From assembly GCA_036245805.1 (NCBI GenBank), contig BTRK01000005.1:12214001-12278000 (forward strand): a DNA stretch of 64,000 bases, in the 5' to 3' direction. Below, piece after piece: positions 43,601 through 55,800 of this stretch (the first letter of the stretch is position 1; the number at the start of each line of letters is the position of its first letter). Under the pieces are notes generated by a model. It was given only the letters and a program-made list of their open reading frames with translations, was not told where the DNA came from and did not search any database. This DNA is from Pristionchus mayeri. Its lineage: Eukaryota > Nematoda > Chromadorea > Rhabditida > Neodiplogasteridae. Position numbers and translations under genes: made by a program.

Positions 43601-46600
43601 TCAAGAAAAATCAGGCACATCAGGTTCCTCTTCCTTCAGAATTCGTGACGCGTAAGTGAGCAGTGCTTCATCCACGTTCTCCAGATCCGATTCATAATTG
43701 AATTCCATACGTTTGCGTATTCCCGTCGAGATCTGCTTTGCAATGACGGTGAACGTGCCGTTGGGTCCCACATCTATCGTGACCTGAACAACGTGTTTCC
43801 CTTTACCTCTCTTTAACCTCACTATGATGATTTTTAGATTGTACTGAAGCGTACACACATCTGAACCGAGTGAGTTTTTTTTTTTAATTCACATTTGAAA
43901 AAAAGAAACATACTTCGATCTGAGCAGTTCCACAAGGTTTCGCAGGAATGTTTGAAAGCTCGTAAATGCCCAGCAGATTGTTGTCTTTGGCCATATTTCC
44001 TTCACCCTCGTAGACCTGTAAAAAATCTATCGCTCAAAACTTGAAACTCAAAACTCAAAACTTCAAAACAAATTGTGAGGATCTCGCGAATAGCAACCTA
44101 AATTCCGGCACTCATATGTATGACTCAATCTCGTGCACAACTTATGTATACTATCTGTCTCAAGTCAGGATGAATACGAATGTATTTGTATTAATTGAAT
44201 TAAGATAAAATGTTACCTTAACAATGGCCCGTCTCTGGTTGTCCGTGAATGTGGTGAAAGTATGAGATGTTTTAGTAGGAATTGTTGTGTTCCTTTTGAG
44301 GATAGCAACCATGCCTCCCTCTAAAATATAAGAAGTTGTAAATGCAATTTTTTTTCATTTGATACAAACTCTTTAGATTCAAAGAAGGCAAATTTGTTAA
44401 CTGAACCATTATCTACATTAGAACAATTAGATTACTCACGAGCATTCTCAATCCCGACACAATATGGCATTACATTATGGAACACCAGTTTCTCGAGAAA
44501 CTGTGACTTATCTCCAGATATAATCGCCGCCTGAATGGGTAGTATGATGAGAATTTTACTTTCTTTACAAATATATCTACCTGAATTGCAGCTCCTTTGA
44601 TCGTGTGCTCATCAAACTGGCAGGTTAGTTCCTTGCCAAAGAAAAAGTCATCGAGGATCTCTTTGACCTTGGGAATTCGCGAAGATCCCCCGATCAATAC
44701 AATGTCGTCGAGAGCAAACTTATTCATTCTCGCGTCTCTGGAATACAAAACAGAGATACATGATGTTCAACCAAATTATAATTGGAATTACATTATTGCT
44801 ATAAATACATTATGTATCGATAAGGTATACCTGAGTGCCTTTTCGATAGGATCCAGTACGGTACGGAAGAGGTCACCACAAATTTCCTCGAATCGAGATC
44901 GAGAAATTCCGGTGTTGAAATCGATTCCGTCGAGGAGCAAATCGATCGCGATATGCGCTCGTGTCGATGTGGAGAGAGTCCTCTTCACGCTCTCACATTC
45001 TCGCCGAAGTCGGTAGAGAGCACGATTGTCAGCGGATAAATTCTATATTAGAATTAATCAAGTTTGCATTGCTTTTAAGAAATCCGCAAAAAACTGTTCA
45101 CTCACCTTATTATGAGTTCTCTTGAATTCATCGACGAAATGGTCGACCAATCGATTGGTGAAGTCCGCTCCTCCCAGGTGGGCGTCACCCGCCTCCGATT
45201 CGACAAAACACATGCCATCCATATACTTGACAATTGATACGTCCAGCGTGCCAGCTCCGAAGTTAAATATGAGTACATTTCTGAAGCATTTAGACATTAA
45301 CGGTGCATTGACAGTGCGGGAGAACATGTAATACACATAAGCAACTTTTGTCACTTTCATACCTTTCGTCTTCTTGTTGCATACAAGCATCGAAAGGAGC
45401 GATGCTACTTGCGGTCACAAGGCGCAGTGCTTGCAAGCCAGCAAGGGAGGCAGCTTCCTGAATGTTCTCGTTTCAATTTTAAAAAAAGATACATTTTCAA
45501 ACAAATACATTTGATCGACAATATCCAGAAACTTCAAAGTATTCGTTGGTAAACACTATCGACATACCTTAACTGCTCGTCGCTGGAAATAATTGAAATT
45601 GGCAGGAACGGTAATCAATGCTGATGTGACTGTCGTACCGATAAAGGCCTCAGCCGACAGCTAAAATATGGCAAAGTCTGCTTGAGTTCATATTGTTCAT
45701 ATTTTTCATATTGTTCATATTGTACAACTTCATATTGTTCAGTAATGTAGCATCATTTTAGAAAAGGCACGTACTATTCGCTCGGGTGCGTAAAGTGAAC
45801 AAAATTTGAAATATAGGCACAGACCTTAACTTCGGCAAGCATCATCGCTGTAAGTTGCTCCGCCGAAAACGTTGCCTTCGTAGGAACCGAAATGAGCGTT
45901 GCAGGTGCACTCGGGAGCCTCACATTCATCTCGATTTTCAAACTACTTTATTTATTTTTAATATCTTTTTAATAGCTGCATTCTTTTCGTGATTTATAAA
46001 AAAATCGAGATACCGTGAACGGCCAATGCTTCGCATCGTGCTGGACACTTTCTTCACTAAATTTCCTTCCGATGAGACGCTTGACATCTGCGAATATTTC
46101 ACTTTTTAATATTTAGACTCGTGCGGTTTCGCATACTACTAATATGGTCTACTCCATATCATTCCCTTTACCCTCTTTAGTTGTGAATAATCTAGCGTGT
46201 GAAGCCGAAATACAGCTTACTAACCGAATACAGTGTTGCGGGCGTTTGTGCTTGCGCGACTTTCGGCGACATCTCCAGTTATAACGTCGTTCCCGGAGAA
46301 TGCGACGAATGAAGGAGTACGCAGGTTTCCTGGAAAAAGTACCATACAAAAAATAACAATAATATTATCAGACTGAAAAAAATAATTGTAGATTTTTAAA
46401 TTTTCGATTCTGTAATACCCCGTCTTTGGTTGCCGCCTGATTATCATATTGTTACTTGTGCTCGTTGAGTGCTTGGATACCCTTTCTATCGAGCGTAGGT
46501 TCGAGCCTATCCAATTGGTATTGAGGCCACAGTTTGAAGACAAAGCTACATCGACAAAATGTTTTACTGAGTACGTTTCGGTCCAGCAATCCATGGAAAG

Positions 46601-47944
46601 CTAGGATAGGGCAAATATTACGTCACGTGCGAAAAGTATGGTATACGAATATCACAATACAACATGTGAACCTGGTCCGCTCCGAATGGCCTGTCAGAAA
46701 ATACACTTTTTACCTTGACCCTAACTGCACATCAACAGAAATAATTATTTTTACCGTGCATCCGTAACTATTGATGTATCCATCTCAAATGTAGTGAAGC
46801 GAAAAACACTTTCCATGGTTAACTTAAAATTGTATTTAGGTGGGCATGCAATACTTCTAGCAAAACATGTAACATTCATCATCCCGACTATTAAATTTGA
46901 ACATCGAAATTCGTATATTCTTCCATTTTCTTCCAGTCTTCCATAGTCTTCCATTTTCCAGGGTTGGTGAAAAGCCCTAAATTTTGTGGTTAACTGTTAA
47001 AGCTACTCTTTATGTATCAGTATACGACTGGCCAAAGTCAGGGGATAGCTCCCTTTTGAGGAAATTTATTCATTCACGGTATACCGAAAGTCGAAAATTT
47101 GACAATATTGGCCTGTATTCATCAATACTGAAAATCTATGTTTTCTACAAGTAGAGAAGGGATGAGTTCAAATGTTTCTCTGTGGTATGTAGCACCATAG
47201 TGTATCATGGAAGCGCACTTATTTAGAAGCCAGTCTGATTGAACCTCGAAACAGGAAACGTTATCGCTTGATAAGTGTTTATTAGCTGAGGTATTAATTC
47301 AGTGATGTGTAAATCGTGCTATATTGAGGCATGAGCGGCATTAGACCTATTTTTCGAAAGAACTGCACATGTGCTTCTCAGTACACTATATGAAAATGTA
47401 CAGCCTTTCCTCCCCTCAAAATACGAGAGACGGGACATATTTTTAGAAAATAGTGAAAATATCACATTTATCAAAACTTGGATTTGCCGGGTATCCTAAA
47501 AGCATGAAGCGATTGGAATACAAAAATATATTGACCAAGTATACCCCTACTATATGCTATTGAGCCAGCTTGAGATCATAAACGAAAATAATTTTAGGCG
47601 TGCTCAAACATCATGGTCCAAATCTACAATTACTTTTTTCACAACCTAATATTTACTTGCACAACTATGCTCCAAGGGTATGTCGACACAAATATTGAAT
47701 TCAAGCGTAATAAGCACATAATTTTGCACATGGTCGTCCTGTCAATCATTTCTGGCCCAGCAACATAGGCCTCGAATATGCTTACCAATGGCATTCAACG
47801 TGCTCCAGGTAGCGCAGTCTCAAGAACGGAACTCGAATGCATTTACTTACCGTTAACATTGGGGATCACGTGCGCTTTCCCGTTCTTCACGACTGCGCAG
47901 CGAATGAAGCTTGTGCCAATGTCGATTCCAATTGCGTTCGGCAT
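43601..47944 (-). CDS. Divergent Hsp70-family protein (13 exons)
   Basis: Exons from ATG 47944: [20 protein letters not shown] (phosphate-binding loop 1, exon 1 to 47851); [20 protein letters not shown] (46330-46225); [10 protein letters not shown] (46090-46015); 45930-45830; [18 protein letters not shown] (45660-45570); [14 protein letters not shown] (45460-45362); [18 protein letters not shown]...[16 protein letters not shown] (45283-45107); 45046-44832; [19 protein letters not shown] (44740-44582); then substrate-domain exons down to the TGA at 43601. This is an ATPase plus substrate-binding beta domain of about 530 residues; cytosolic Hsp70s have about 640 and a helical lid. Loop 2 is [10 protein letters not shown], not DLGGGTFDV, and the usual NEPTAAALAY is replaced by [10 protein letters not shown], so ATP hydrolysis may be altered. 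There is no EEVD or KDEL end. Intron 1 holds a mariner. Confidence 0.85.
46356..47651. mobile_element. Heavily decayed mariner in intron 1 of the hsp70-like gene
   Basis: Ends CTGAAAAAAATAATTGTAGA (46371) and its near-complement CTACAATTACTTTTTTCACA then ACCTAAT (to 47651). Internal blocks such as GAGTGCTTGGATACCCTTTC match the mariner at 38428 (GAGGGCTTGGATACTCTTTC). No open frame remains. Confidence 0.75.
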
Positions 47945-48831
47945 TGTATGAGACAAAAAGCTGAATTAAATGTAGATAAAAGTTAAAACAAATATGAATA
48001 GAATATACGAAAAAGGAGTTTGAGCAGTTTTGAAGGCTGGGTAATGAACAGAAAAGAAGATAGAGATCGACATGACGCTGTGTGCAAGTGTGCAAGTGAA
48101 TTGGCTTAGTGATGAAATAAATTATTAGGAGTGAGATGAGGTGAATTAGTCGGAAGCCTCCAACTCGAGACTGGAAGGAAGGGGTCATAGAAGGTGACGA
48201 TCTTAGCCAGTGGGTAAGGTGAATTGCCGAGGTCGGGTGGATTCAAAGGGCGGATCGAGAGATTCCAACCAGGGGGGAGTTACACCCGAATACTCGGAAT
48301 AATAATAAATAGTGAGATGAAAATGGGCAAAGCGAAACAACAGCTGTACAATTGTTCAAGATTCATATAATGTTGAACATAGTTATGCTGAGAAAGGGAG
48401 AGAGAGATAATAGCAGTTTTTTCAATACAAATATCCTAAAAATCGATTTTTTTATTAACTCATATTTGTGTTATGACGGGTTTGAAACATACCCATAATT
48501 TGATCCAGAATCTCTCCCTTCCACATCCACTATCAATGTATCTTGTGAATTTCCACGCCCCACAATACCCAAAGATGAGCTAGACGAGCAATCAGCTCAA
48601 CATCCGATGGCAAAAACTAATATTTCTTGAAAAAAAAGTAGTCACTTCCGAGTGAATGTATCGTCAGATATTTCGGATGGAGAACTTGGAATTTCTTTTA
48701 GTTGGTCATTTGATACTGTAATTGTTATTCTAAATAAACAGAGACGATTTTTTTGAAATAATCAAGTAAGTATCAAATATAAGGAATGGCCAGGAGAGAA
48801 AGGAAAGTGCAGAAAAAGAGCAAAAGAAGTT
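47945..48831. other. Upstream region of the hsp70-like gene
   Basis: About 890 bases between the hsp70-like ATG and the tRNA. I looked for three contiguous nGAAn/nTTCn pentamers and saw none, so no heat-shock element of the array type is present in this promoter. Confidence 0.45.
48820..48831 (-). terminator. Pol III terminator of the tRNA-Ser
   Basis: On the minus strand the tRNA is followed by CTTCTTTTGCTCTTTTTC, two T-runs of four and five that fit RNA polymerase III termination. Confidence 0.7.
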
Positions 48832-48913
48832 CGCAGCGGGCAGGGTTCGAACCTACGCGGGCAGAGCCCAATTGATTTCTAGTCAATCTCCTTAACCACT
48901 CGGACATCGCTGC
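48832..48913 (-). tRNA. tRNA-Ser(AGA)
   Basis: An 82-base cloverleaf with the long variable arm of serine tRNAs. Anticodon stem ATTGA/TCAAT encloses loop CTAGAAA with anticodon AGA. A box TGTCCGAGTGG, B box GGTTCGAACCC. Acceptor stem GCAGCG pairs with CGCTGC and the discriminator is G. Position 7 is an A:C mismatch. TTTT stretches after the 3' end serve as pol III terminator. No intron. Confidence 0.92.
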
Positions 48914-49881
48914 ACATGCAAGGAATATTGGCAAACCATTTTTAACGACAAACGGAAAATCAACATCAGTTGAATTATACATGTTGTACATTATGGAGTG
49001 GGCAGTTATGTGAAGTAAATTGCTATGAATTTACCAATAATCTTGAAATTTTTCCAGGCTAACTATGTGCGATGTTGGTAACAACTCCAACTTTCATGCT
49101 TCGTTTTCTGCTATTATCGTCTGATTGCGAATCGAGTGCAGGTTGACATGAGCAGCAACATATATGTTGTACGAACCTAAATATTTTATTTTACCAGGGC
49201 GCTGATCTGTTTCTTCACCATTTTAGGTAAGAACTTGACTTTTAAAAATTAGTAATACAATTTATTCGCCAACCTCCGATATGGTCTCAGGACGGTGAGA
49301 GTGATGATCGGAGATGCGAAGGCAAAGATGCTCACTACCTACAATTCTCATATTTAGTTTCGGGAAAATTCGACCATTGTTGTTTCAAAATAAGCCAGCA
49401 CCAGCTTTTATCCTCGACAACTACACGTAAACAAACTACAAACTGTATGTGGCGCTCGCTCGAAATAGAGTGACTGGTAAGCGCCAGAGGCGTCGACGAG
49501 AAAGCAGACGCCGCCGGCCACCATGAACGTCGGCAGCAGGGCTTGCGCGGAGAGCGAGCGCAGGATTGTCTGCTGATGAGAACGCTCAGCCACGCTACCC
49601 TGCAACACTTTTTTGCATCAAAAGGATAATAGTTCTGTACAATTTGTGAAAATCGAGAGGATTACCAATTCGCTGATCTTGGATATCAGCCTTGCGCGAA
49701 GGGCAGCCGTCGCACAGAAACAGATCGCGAAGATAGATAGTATGTATACTACCACGCCTTGCTCTGTGAATTTACCGCCCACTCGAGGCGAGTACAAATC
49801 GATGGTGCAGTCTTGCACCATCGGTTGCAGCGCTTGCAAACTCGGATTCAAACGAACAGGCACTGTATCCATACCGAAAAT

Positions 49882-51131
49882 ATATCAGGTTGGCGGGAAA
49901 ATCTTTGTCACTGGTTTTGTTTTTACACTGCTCGCCATAAATGCGCTTTGGTTTTCCCATGTTCCTTGTGAATAACAATCAGTGATGGAACTTTATAGTA
50001 AACAACTCCCCATTCCTTTTCCTTCAGTCAAGCTCTAGTAGATCAACGATTTATGTTCCTGGTGCCACACACTTCCGACATGTTTTGATTTACCTCTCTC
50101 CATTCTACACCACGAAGAAGGATTCGGAGACCCTACTGAAGAATGTTTATGACACACATGCCCCCTCTACAACACCTTCATGAATTGGATCCAGATACTC
50201 GAAGAAGTCGACTTTTCCCTCAATGAATGGGATCGATTTGGGAGACCGTGTTCGTTGCATTTTGAGACTTTGTAGAAAGCTGCTTAAATGAACCCATTTC
50301 AAAGTGCCCGTGAAATTTCTATTGCACTTAGAGTCCACCATCACATTGTCAAAGAAGCCTTGAGATATCTTGGAATGAGGAAAATAATCGGTCGATTCAA
50401 ATCCCATGATCTGATCCAAGCCAGCCATGACCGTCGAGTCGATGATTCCAATACTCTCCTCATTCCCCGAGGTGGGGATCGATGGCCGGAACGGCTCATA
50501 ACGGGGAATGAGAAGTGGTCGTCAACAATAACAACCATGTGAGAACCAAGCGTGTTGGAGAATGAGAGCCTCCGCAGTGTGTCTCCAAACTTTACCTGAA
50601 CCCCAAGAAAAACAAGCGGTCAATGTGGTGGGAAGTGGATGGCGTGAATTAATCGGAGCAACTACCTCAGGGCATGTCAATCTCCGGGGTCAAGTACTTC
50701 ACACACCTACAGAATTTGAAGTTGGAAGTCGATCGTTCAAGGCTGGAGGGCAAGAAAGTGTATAATCAGCCAAATGACCCCCGTCACTAGGTCTCCAATC
50801 AAGTCAAGCAGCAACTGGCTGGATATGGACGGATGGTTCTCCCTTACCCCCCGTATTCTCCTGGCATGGCCCCTTCCAATTAGTGGCTTTTCGCAGACCT
50901 GACCCATGCCGTTCGAGGTAGGGCCTTCAATTCACGTGAAAGTCTCGAGGTTGAACTCGAGCAATACTTTCATTCGCACCCAGGCGCGTTCTAAAGGGAG
51001 GGGATCCATACATTGCAGGCACATTGGGCACATATTGTCAATAATGAAGATAAGTATAATTGTACTCAAGATTTGCCTTTCCCCAAGAAATAGCGTTTTG
51101 AAAAAGTGACAAAGACTTTCCCGCCAACCTA
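49882..51131 (+). mobile_element. Degenerate mariner (TIR CAGGTTGGCGGGAAA)
   Basis: Ends AGGTTGGCGGGAAAATCTTT (49885) and AAAGACTTTCCCGCCAACCT (to about 51129). Plus-strand transposase fragments: ISIALRVHHHIVKEALRYLG (N-terminal HTH region), GNEKW (first Asp replaced by Asn), YPPYSPGMAPSN (third Asp lost), then YFHSHPGAF near the C-terminus. Inactive. It disrupts exon 5 of the surrounding receptor. Confidence 0.86.
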
Positions 51132-51229
51132 ATAGATTTGAAAATATGAAACATATTTTGAATCATGCAGTTTCGTTGCATCGAATGTAATGCAACAATT
51201 GTGAATTGTATTCGAGAAATGATACAACG

Positions 51230-51321
51230 GCACTAGGTCGGATGAGAACTATGACTTCATGCCGCCTTTGATTTAACAAAGGCGGCATGTCGTCAAAATT
51301 CTCATCCGACCTAGTGCCGAT
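51230..51321. repeat. Hairpin MITE (copy 2)
   Basis: Near-perfect 92-base inverted repeat: CGGCACTAGGTCGGATGAGA mirrored by TCTCATCCGACCTAGTGCCG, with centre CCGCCTTTGATTTAACAAAG followed by GCGG. Same family as 36500-36594. Confidence 0.85.
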
Positions 51322-52359
51322 ACAGAGGGCTGTTCATTTTCTGAGCTCTCTCTCTCTCTCTTACGAGACCATACTAATCTGCCATTTCGAATTATGAGTG
51401 CAAACTGACCAGCACAACCCGGCTGGGAACAGTAGAGGCGAGAGCAATTGCAACCAGAGTGCAATGATTGGCGGAATTTATCTTCTGCTTGGATATCACC
51501 CATATTCGAAATGCGAAAGAGATCAGGAGAAGCACGAGGGAATGCGCCATCAAAACGGCATGCAGTGCTGTGAAGGATTAGTAGTCACTTTTAGGCATGG
51601 ATATTCTTAGCAGAATTATTAAATCGCAATTCCTCCCCTATATTGCGAAATTTGAACCGGGGAGGATTGCGATATCGCAATTCTCCTTCGAATATGCAAC
51701 GCTAGTAACTTTCGTTATTTTCCACTGTTTTTATTCCTTTTTTTCAGTATTGGATGGTCCTCACATCGTAACATGAAAAATGCAAAATATAGACGTGTAG
51801 ATTTTGTAATCATTGAAATATTTCACAGAAGATGGCGTGACACAGCTGCGGCCCCAGTAGCGTACAGGGGCCAGCGTCGACCAGCACGAGAAGCCCATCC
51901 ACGTTCACAATCCTAGAGGTATAAGATTCAATGAGATAAATGGGGTTAGAACGATACTAAAGATGCATGCTGAATTGTTCAGTGAAAGTCCTGCGGACAA
52001 CAGCGGAACTCGCTAAAGCTGTAATAATGTCCACAACCGCTGTATTGACAAGAAAGACGGAATACGTACGAAGATGAGATGGAGTGCTGAAAATTATGAT
52101 TACATTGCATATGAATGTACTTATTCATGGCTTAGTTGAACATGTTCCCCTCAAGTTGCATATTATTTGAGTTCACCCATGAATGTGAAATACCACAATG
52201 AACTTCGATCCGATAAAAGTGTTCCCAGAAATCAGAACTCATAATATAATGTAAGTACCGTGTAGCAATTGCAACAAGTAGGATGATGTTCAGCACTAGT
52301 GACGAGCAATTCAATATGGACAACACTATTATATGAGCCAAGTCATCGGGAGAACGCAT

Positions 52360-53196
52360 TGTAACTACTAATGAAACAGCAGTGATCGGTGGCTCATATT
52401 TGCTCATCGAGCTTGTACAGTAATTGTAAATGCTTTTCACAACATCGTTCATGATCATTACAACTTGTGTGAGAAATTTCGGAAGCAAAAACAATGTGGG
52501 ACTATTTGCTGAGCTTTGACTGACGAAAGTATGGGCAGGTTAACCGAGACGAGCCGAGCGGAGGACTTGTCCTATATTTCGGTGAAAACGAGGGCACGAT
52601 TGGATGAAGTCTCTGATACTTGGATTATATGTTTACTTGGCCAAAAGTCGTTTTTTATGAGAATGTAACCGCTTACTATTTATGAACAGTGTGACTACAT
52701 CTTCAAAAAGTGTGCTCATGTGCACGAAGTTCCTTAACCATCAAATATTCAAATACCAACGTTTAGTAGATACTTATTCACTTCTTGCAGTAACTATCTA
52801 TCTACCGCTCTCCTTATGGAACGATTGCAAGCTGTCCTAAAAACACGCTCGAAGTCAGGACGTGTTTACAGATCAGCACAAATAAGAGAAAGCCAACTCT
52901 AATAAAAATTGGGAATCGATCTTTGATGGTTTATGAAAAATACGGAAAATATGAAAATTGAAAACCAATAATCACAGGCTTCCTGAGAAAATACGTGGAC
53001 ATTTGCTGGAATATATTGTCGAAGATCACAAAAAGTGTTCAATGATTTCGCGAAAAAAAATGTTTGAGGAAATCGAGGAATTGTGATGTATAATCAAAAC
53101 ATGCAAGTTACGCCATCAATTATTTCGTTTTATGCTCGTAGAAATGAAATAGTTTATCTTTTGAGGGATGCCGATACTCATATTCGTATACGTCAA
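52360..53196. other. Intergenic
   Basis: About 840 bases between the receptor start and the first NTF2-like gene's stop. AT-rich, nothing recognised. Confidence 0.4.
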
Positions 53197-54052
53197 TTAA
53201 TGCATCTCATTGCACTCATACACACATTTCCACTTATCGTCATTCTTGTGGAACAGCTGCTGGAAGGAACCTCAAAATTTATTTTGATTTAGTTAATTGC
53301 ATTTTCATTTGATGCAAGTGAATAATATGTTTACTTTTGTTATTCAGCCATAATAATCACTATCGATTTCCATTGGATAGGGAGAGTGACCCACACCTTT
53401 GATCACTGCTCCAGTCGCCACTATGGTCGTTTCGTAGTCGACATCAACGAGGAATCTGTCCCCGCCGAGGTCGTGAAACACTCTTCGAGGCATCTGAATT
53501 TATATTTGGAAAAAAATTCCAAAAATGTATTGTACTTTCATATCATGGGTTTGTAACATTTTACTGATGTATACGATCCGAGTTATCAATATTATGCAAA
53601 ATACAGTCACCTTGAACTCAATCTTGCCTGTCTGTAGGAAGCCTTCGATCATCAATTTGATCTCTGGAATGACGGTCAAAATTGAAATGCCAATATCATG
53701 AACTAGGATTTGGAAAAATAATAATAACGTAGAAAAAACCAAAACACAAAACAGTCACGATTCAATCCGTTGTGACTCCGATTGTTCGTCTTGTCAACTA
53801 CCACGGCATGTTCGTCGAACATCTCTTCGATGAAGTTAGCATTTCCCTGGGCGTTTTGGATAATGGCATGCACCTTATCGCGATTACATGAAAGAGATAC
53901 ATGTACCACTCACCTTATTGAATCCGTCAATATTCCGTTTCTGAATCGCTTCGTAGATGGGCCCGTATTCTGAAACATTAGATTGACGAGAAATTTTAAA
54001 CGAATGAAAGTGAATCTAGTGATATAATGCAACTAAACTCACTCTCCGCCAT
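53197..54052 (-). CDS. NTF2/SnoaL-like small protein 1
   Basis: Six short exons: MAES start (54052-54043); YGPIYEAIQKRNIDGFNK (53970-53915); GNANFIEEMFDEHAVVVDKT (about 53858-53770); EIKLMIEGFLQTGKIEFK (about 53668-53612); RRVFHDLGGDRFLVDVDYET...GAVIKG (53491-53393); GSFQQLFHKNDDKWKCVYEC then NEMH and TAA. About 145 residues. The alternating pattern with a closing W.CVYE strand is that of SnoaL-like/DUF4440 proteins of the NTF2 fold. No signal peptide. Substrate or ligand unknown. A TATAAA stands about 50 bases upstream (54103). It is the first of seven same-strand paralogues plus a fragment, all with this exon pattern. No lesion was found, though the exon 3-4 joint is by eye. Confidence 0.72.
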
Positions 54053-54511
54053 TCGGCCGATCAATCGTAAGTGAGTTATCTCTTATCCCTATTCATTTAT
54101 ACCACACCGATTGATAGCGCACGTGTGCAAAAACGAAGAGAGTTCCGAAGAAACTGTGGAAGAATGGGCTTAATTTATAGTTGCTTTCGATACAGTTGTA
54201 GTACCTTTTTCACAACCAAAACGACTGGGTAATTGTGTGATCCTGCTATTTATGTTATCAAAAAATATTTCTTTGCAGAGTGAGTTAGAGTGATAGCGAG
54301 AGTACAACCGGAGCAAAACGCAATTATAATATATGCGATCTGAGTCGTTTGCGCGCTTTGCTTGAAACAAAGACTATAATGATAATTGTTATTGTTTTAA
54401 ACGAATATGTATTCAAATTTAGTCAAAAATGCAGTTACATCGAATTGCAATACTTTATTGAGAAAGCGTGTGAGAATCGAATTATTCGAAACAGCAGCAA
54501 TCCAAATTTGT
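54053..54511. promoter_or_regulatory. Upstream region of NTF2-like gene 1
   Basis: GGTATAAATGAA on the minus strand near 54100 is a likely TATA box about 50 bases before the ATG. The rest is non-coding. Confidence 0.45.
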
Positions 54512-55581
54512 TTACATCAGCTCGAATCTCTCGAATACGCACTTCCACTGATCTCCCTTCTTGTGATACAGTTGCTCAAAGGATCCTGAAATCATTTCAC
54601 TGAGAAAACGCGTTGCGACTCAGTAATTGTAATTCAAATTCGATTCGACCTGGCCGCTGTGATTGGAGCCAAAAAACAACTTTCCTTCCAAGTCCTTTTT
54701 TGAAGGCGTATGGTTGTGTTGCTGATAGCCGATTCAGAAACCCACCCTTCAGCACCGCTCCCGTTGCTATGATCTTCGTTTCGAAATCAACATCAACGAG
54801 GAATCGATCGTATCCAACGTCGTGGAACTCACGTCGGCTAGTCTGAATGTGTCCTTTTTGACCTCTCTGTGCTCGTCGATTTCGTAAACATCCTACCTTG
54901 AACTCGATCTTGCCCACAACTAGGATGAACTCTTCGTTCATTTTCCTTATCTCTAAAATAATATTATTGCTGTAGTCTCTTAACTAAGAAGCATGGTAGG
55001 CTGATAACTCACGTTCCATTCCGGGATAGCTTTGCTTGTTTGTGATGTGCATTATCACGCCATGCTCGTCGTACATCTCAGCCGCGAGGTCGACATTACT
55101 CTGGGATAGTATTTTCACAGTTGGCAAACACTGATATATCAATATTTTCGGTTTGCGAGCTCTTGAATCGGTCAACAAGAAATAAAAAAAAATGAGTGAG
55201 AGAGAGATTGATCTATCAGCTTTTTTCCGGAAAAGATTGGGCGGTATGATTCATAATGCTTTTATTATTGATAATTCACAAAATATTTTACCTAAAGTTA
55301 ACGTATTGTGCGTCAGCACTAACCGTATTGTATCCCTCGACGTTCTTCTGCAGAATCGCTTCGTAGATCGCTCCGAACTCTATAATTATGAAATGTGTGA
55401 AGGCATCATATTCTGCCCAATTCATATTCATATTCTCAAGCAGGGATGAACACTGAATTGAAGAAGCCATTAAGTATCCCGCAAATCAATCGATTTATAA
55501 ACGAAATTCAGAGACCGTGACCCGAATTTAGAAACTTTAGAAAACAATCGCATCAATAAAGTGGAACTCACTCTCCGCCAT
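54512..55581 (-). CDS. NTF2/SnoaL-like small protein 2
   Basis: Exons: MAES (55581-55572); EFGAIYEAILQKNVEGYNT (about 55380-55325); SNVDLAAEMYDEHGVIMHIT (about 55100-55012); EIRKMNEEFILVVGKIEFK (54955-54898); SRREFHDVGYDRFLVDVDFE...GAVLKG (54845-54740); GSFEQLYHKKGDQWKCVFER then FELM and TAA at 54512. It is the closest relative of gene 1 (shared FHD.G.DRFLVDVD). NTF2-like fold, cytosolic, function unknown. GGTATAAAGC about 40-45 bases upstream of the ATG looks like the TATA box. It appears intact. Confidence 0.75.
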
Positions 55582-55800
55582 CTCGTCGACTGATAACGGG
55601 TGATCTCTCGCCGCTCTTGCTTTATACCCAACAACAACACCGGGGAAAGCGCACTCGTGATGCGAGATAAGAAAGATACGGGTGAAGAGAAGCACACTAA
55701 AGTGTATCTGCACCTATGATTACACCGAGCACTAGTAAAAGACTTCGGAAAAACATTTTGCTCAAAGCAACTTGATATATTTATCGTTCAGATGAAACGT

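Larger units (their letters stand above)
49059..52359 (-). pseudogene. srd-like chemoreceptor, broken by mariner, frameshift and lost donor
   Basis: Exon 1 from ATG 52359 (MRSPDDLAHIIVLSILN...IATR|GT). Exon 2 about 52088-51992 (PSHLRTYSVFLVNTAVVD), where the expected AG|GT donor reads AG|GA. Exon 3 51920-51830 (NVDGLLVLVDAGPCTLLG). Exon 4 51575-51407 (MAHSLVLLLISFAFRIWVIS). Exon 5 about 49878-49665, where YSACSFESEF and ALQPMVQDCTIDLYSPRVG are in different frames. Exon 6 49600-49430 (HQQTILRSLSAQALLP). Exon 7 49345-49270 (FAFASPIITLTVLRPYRR). Exon 8 49178-49059 (FVQHICCCSCQPALDSQSDD). A mariner (49882-51131) is inserted at the 5' edge of exon 5. Three independent lesions make a pseudogene likely. 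Confidence 0.78.

Noticed and set aside
48190..48300. tRNA-like stretch upstream of the hsp70-like gene
   Set aside because: No acceptor or anticodon stem could be formed and no B box is present.
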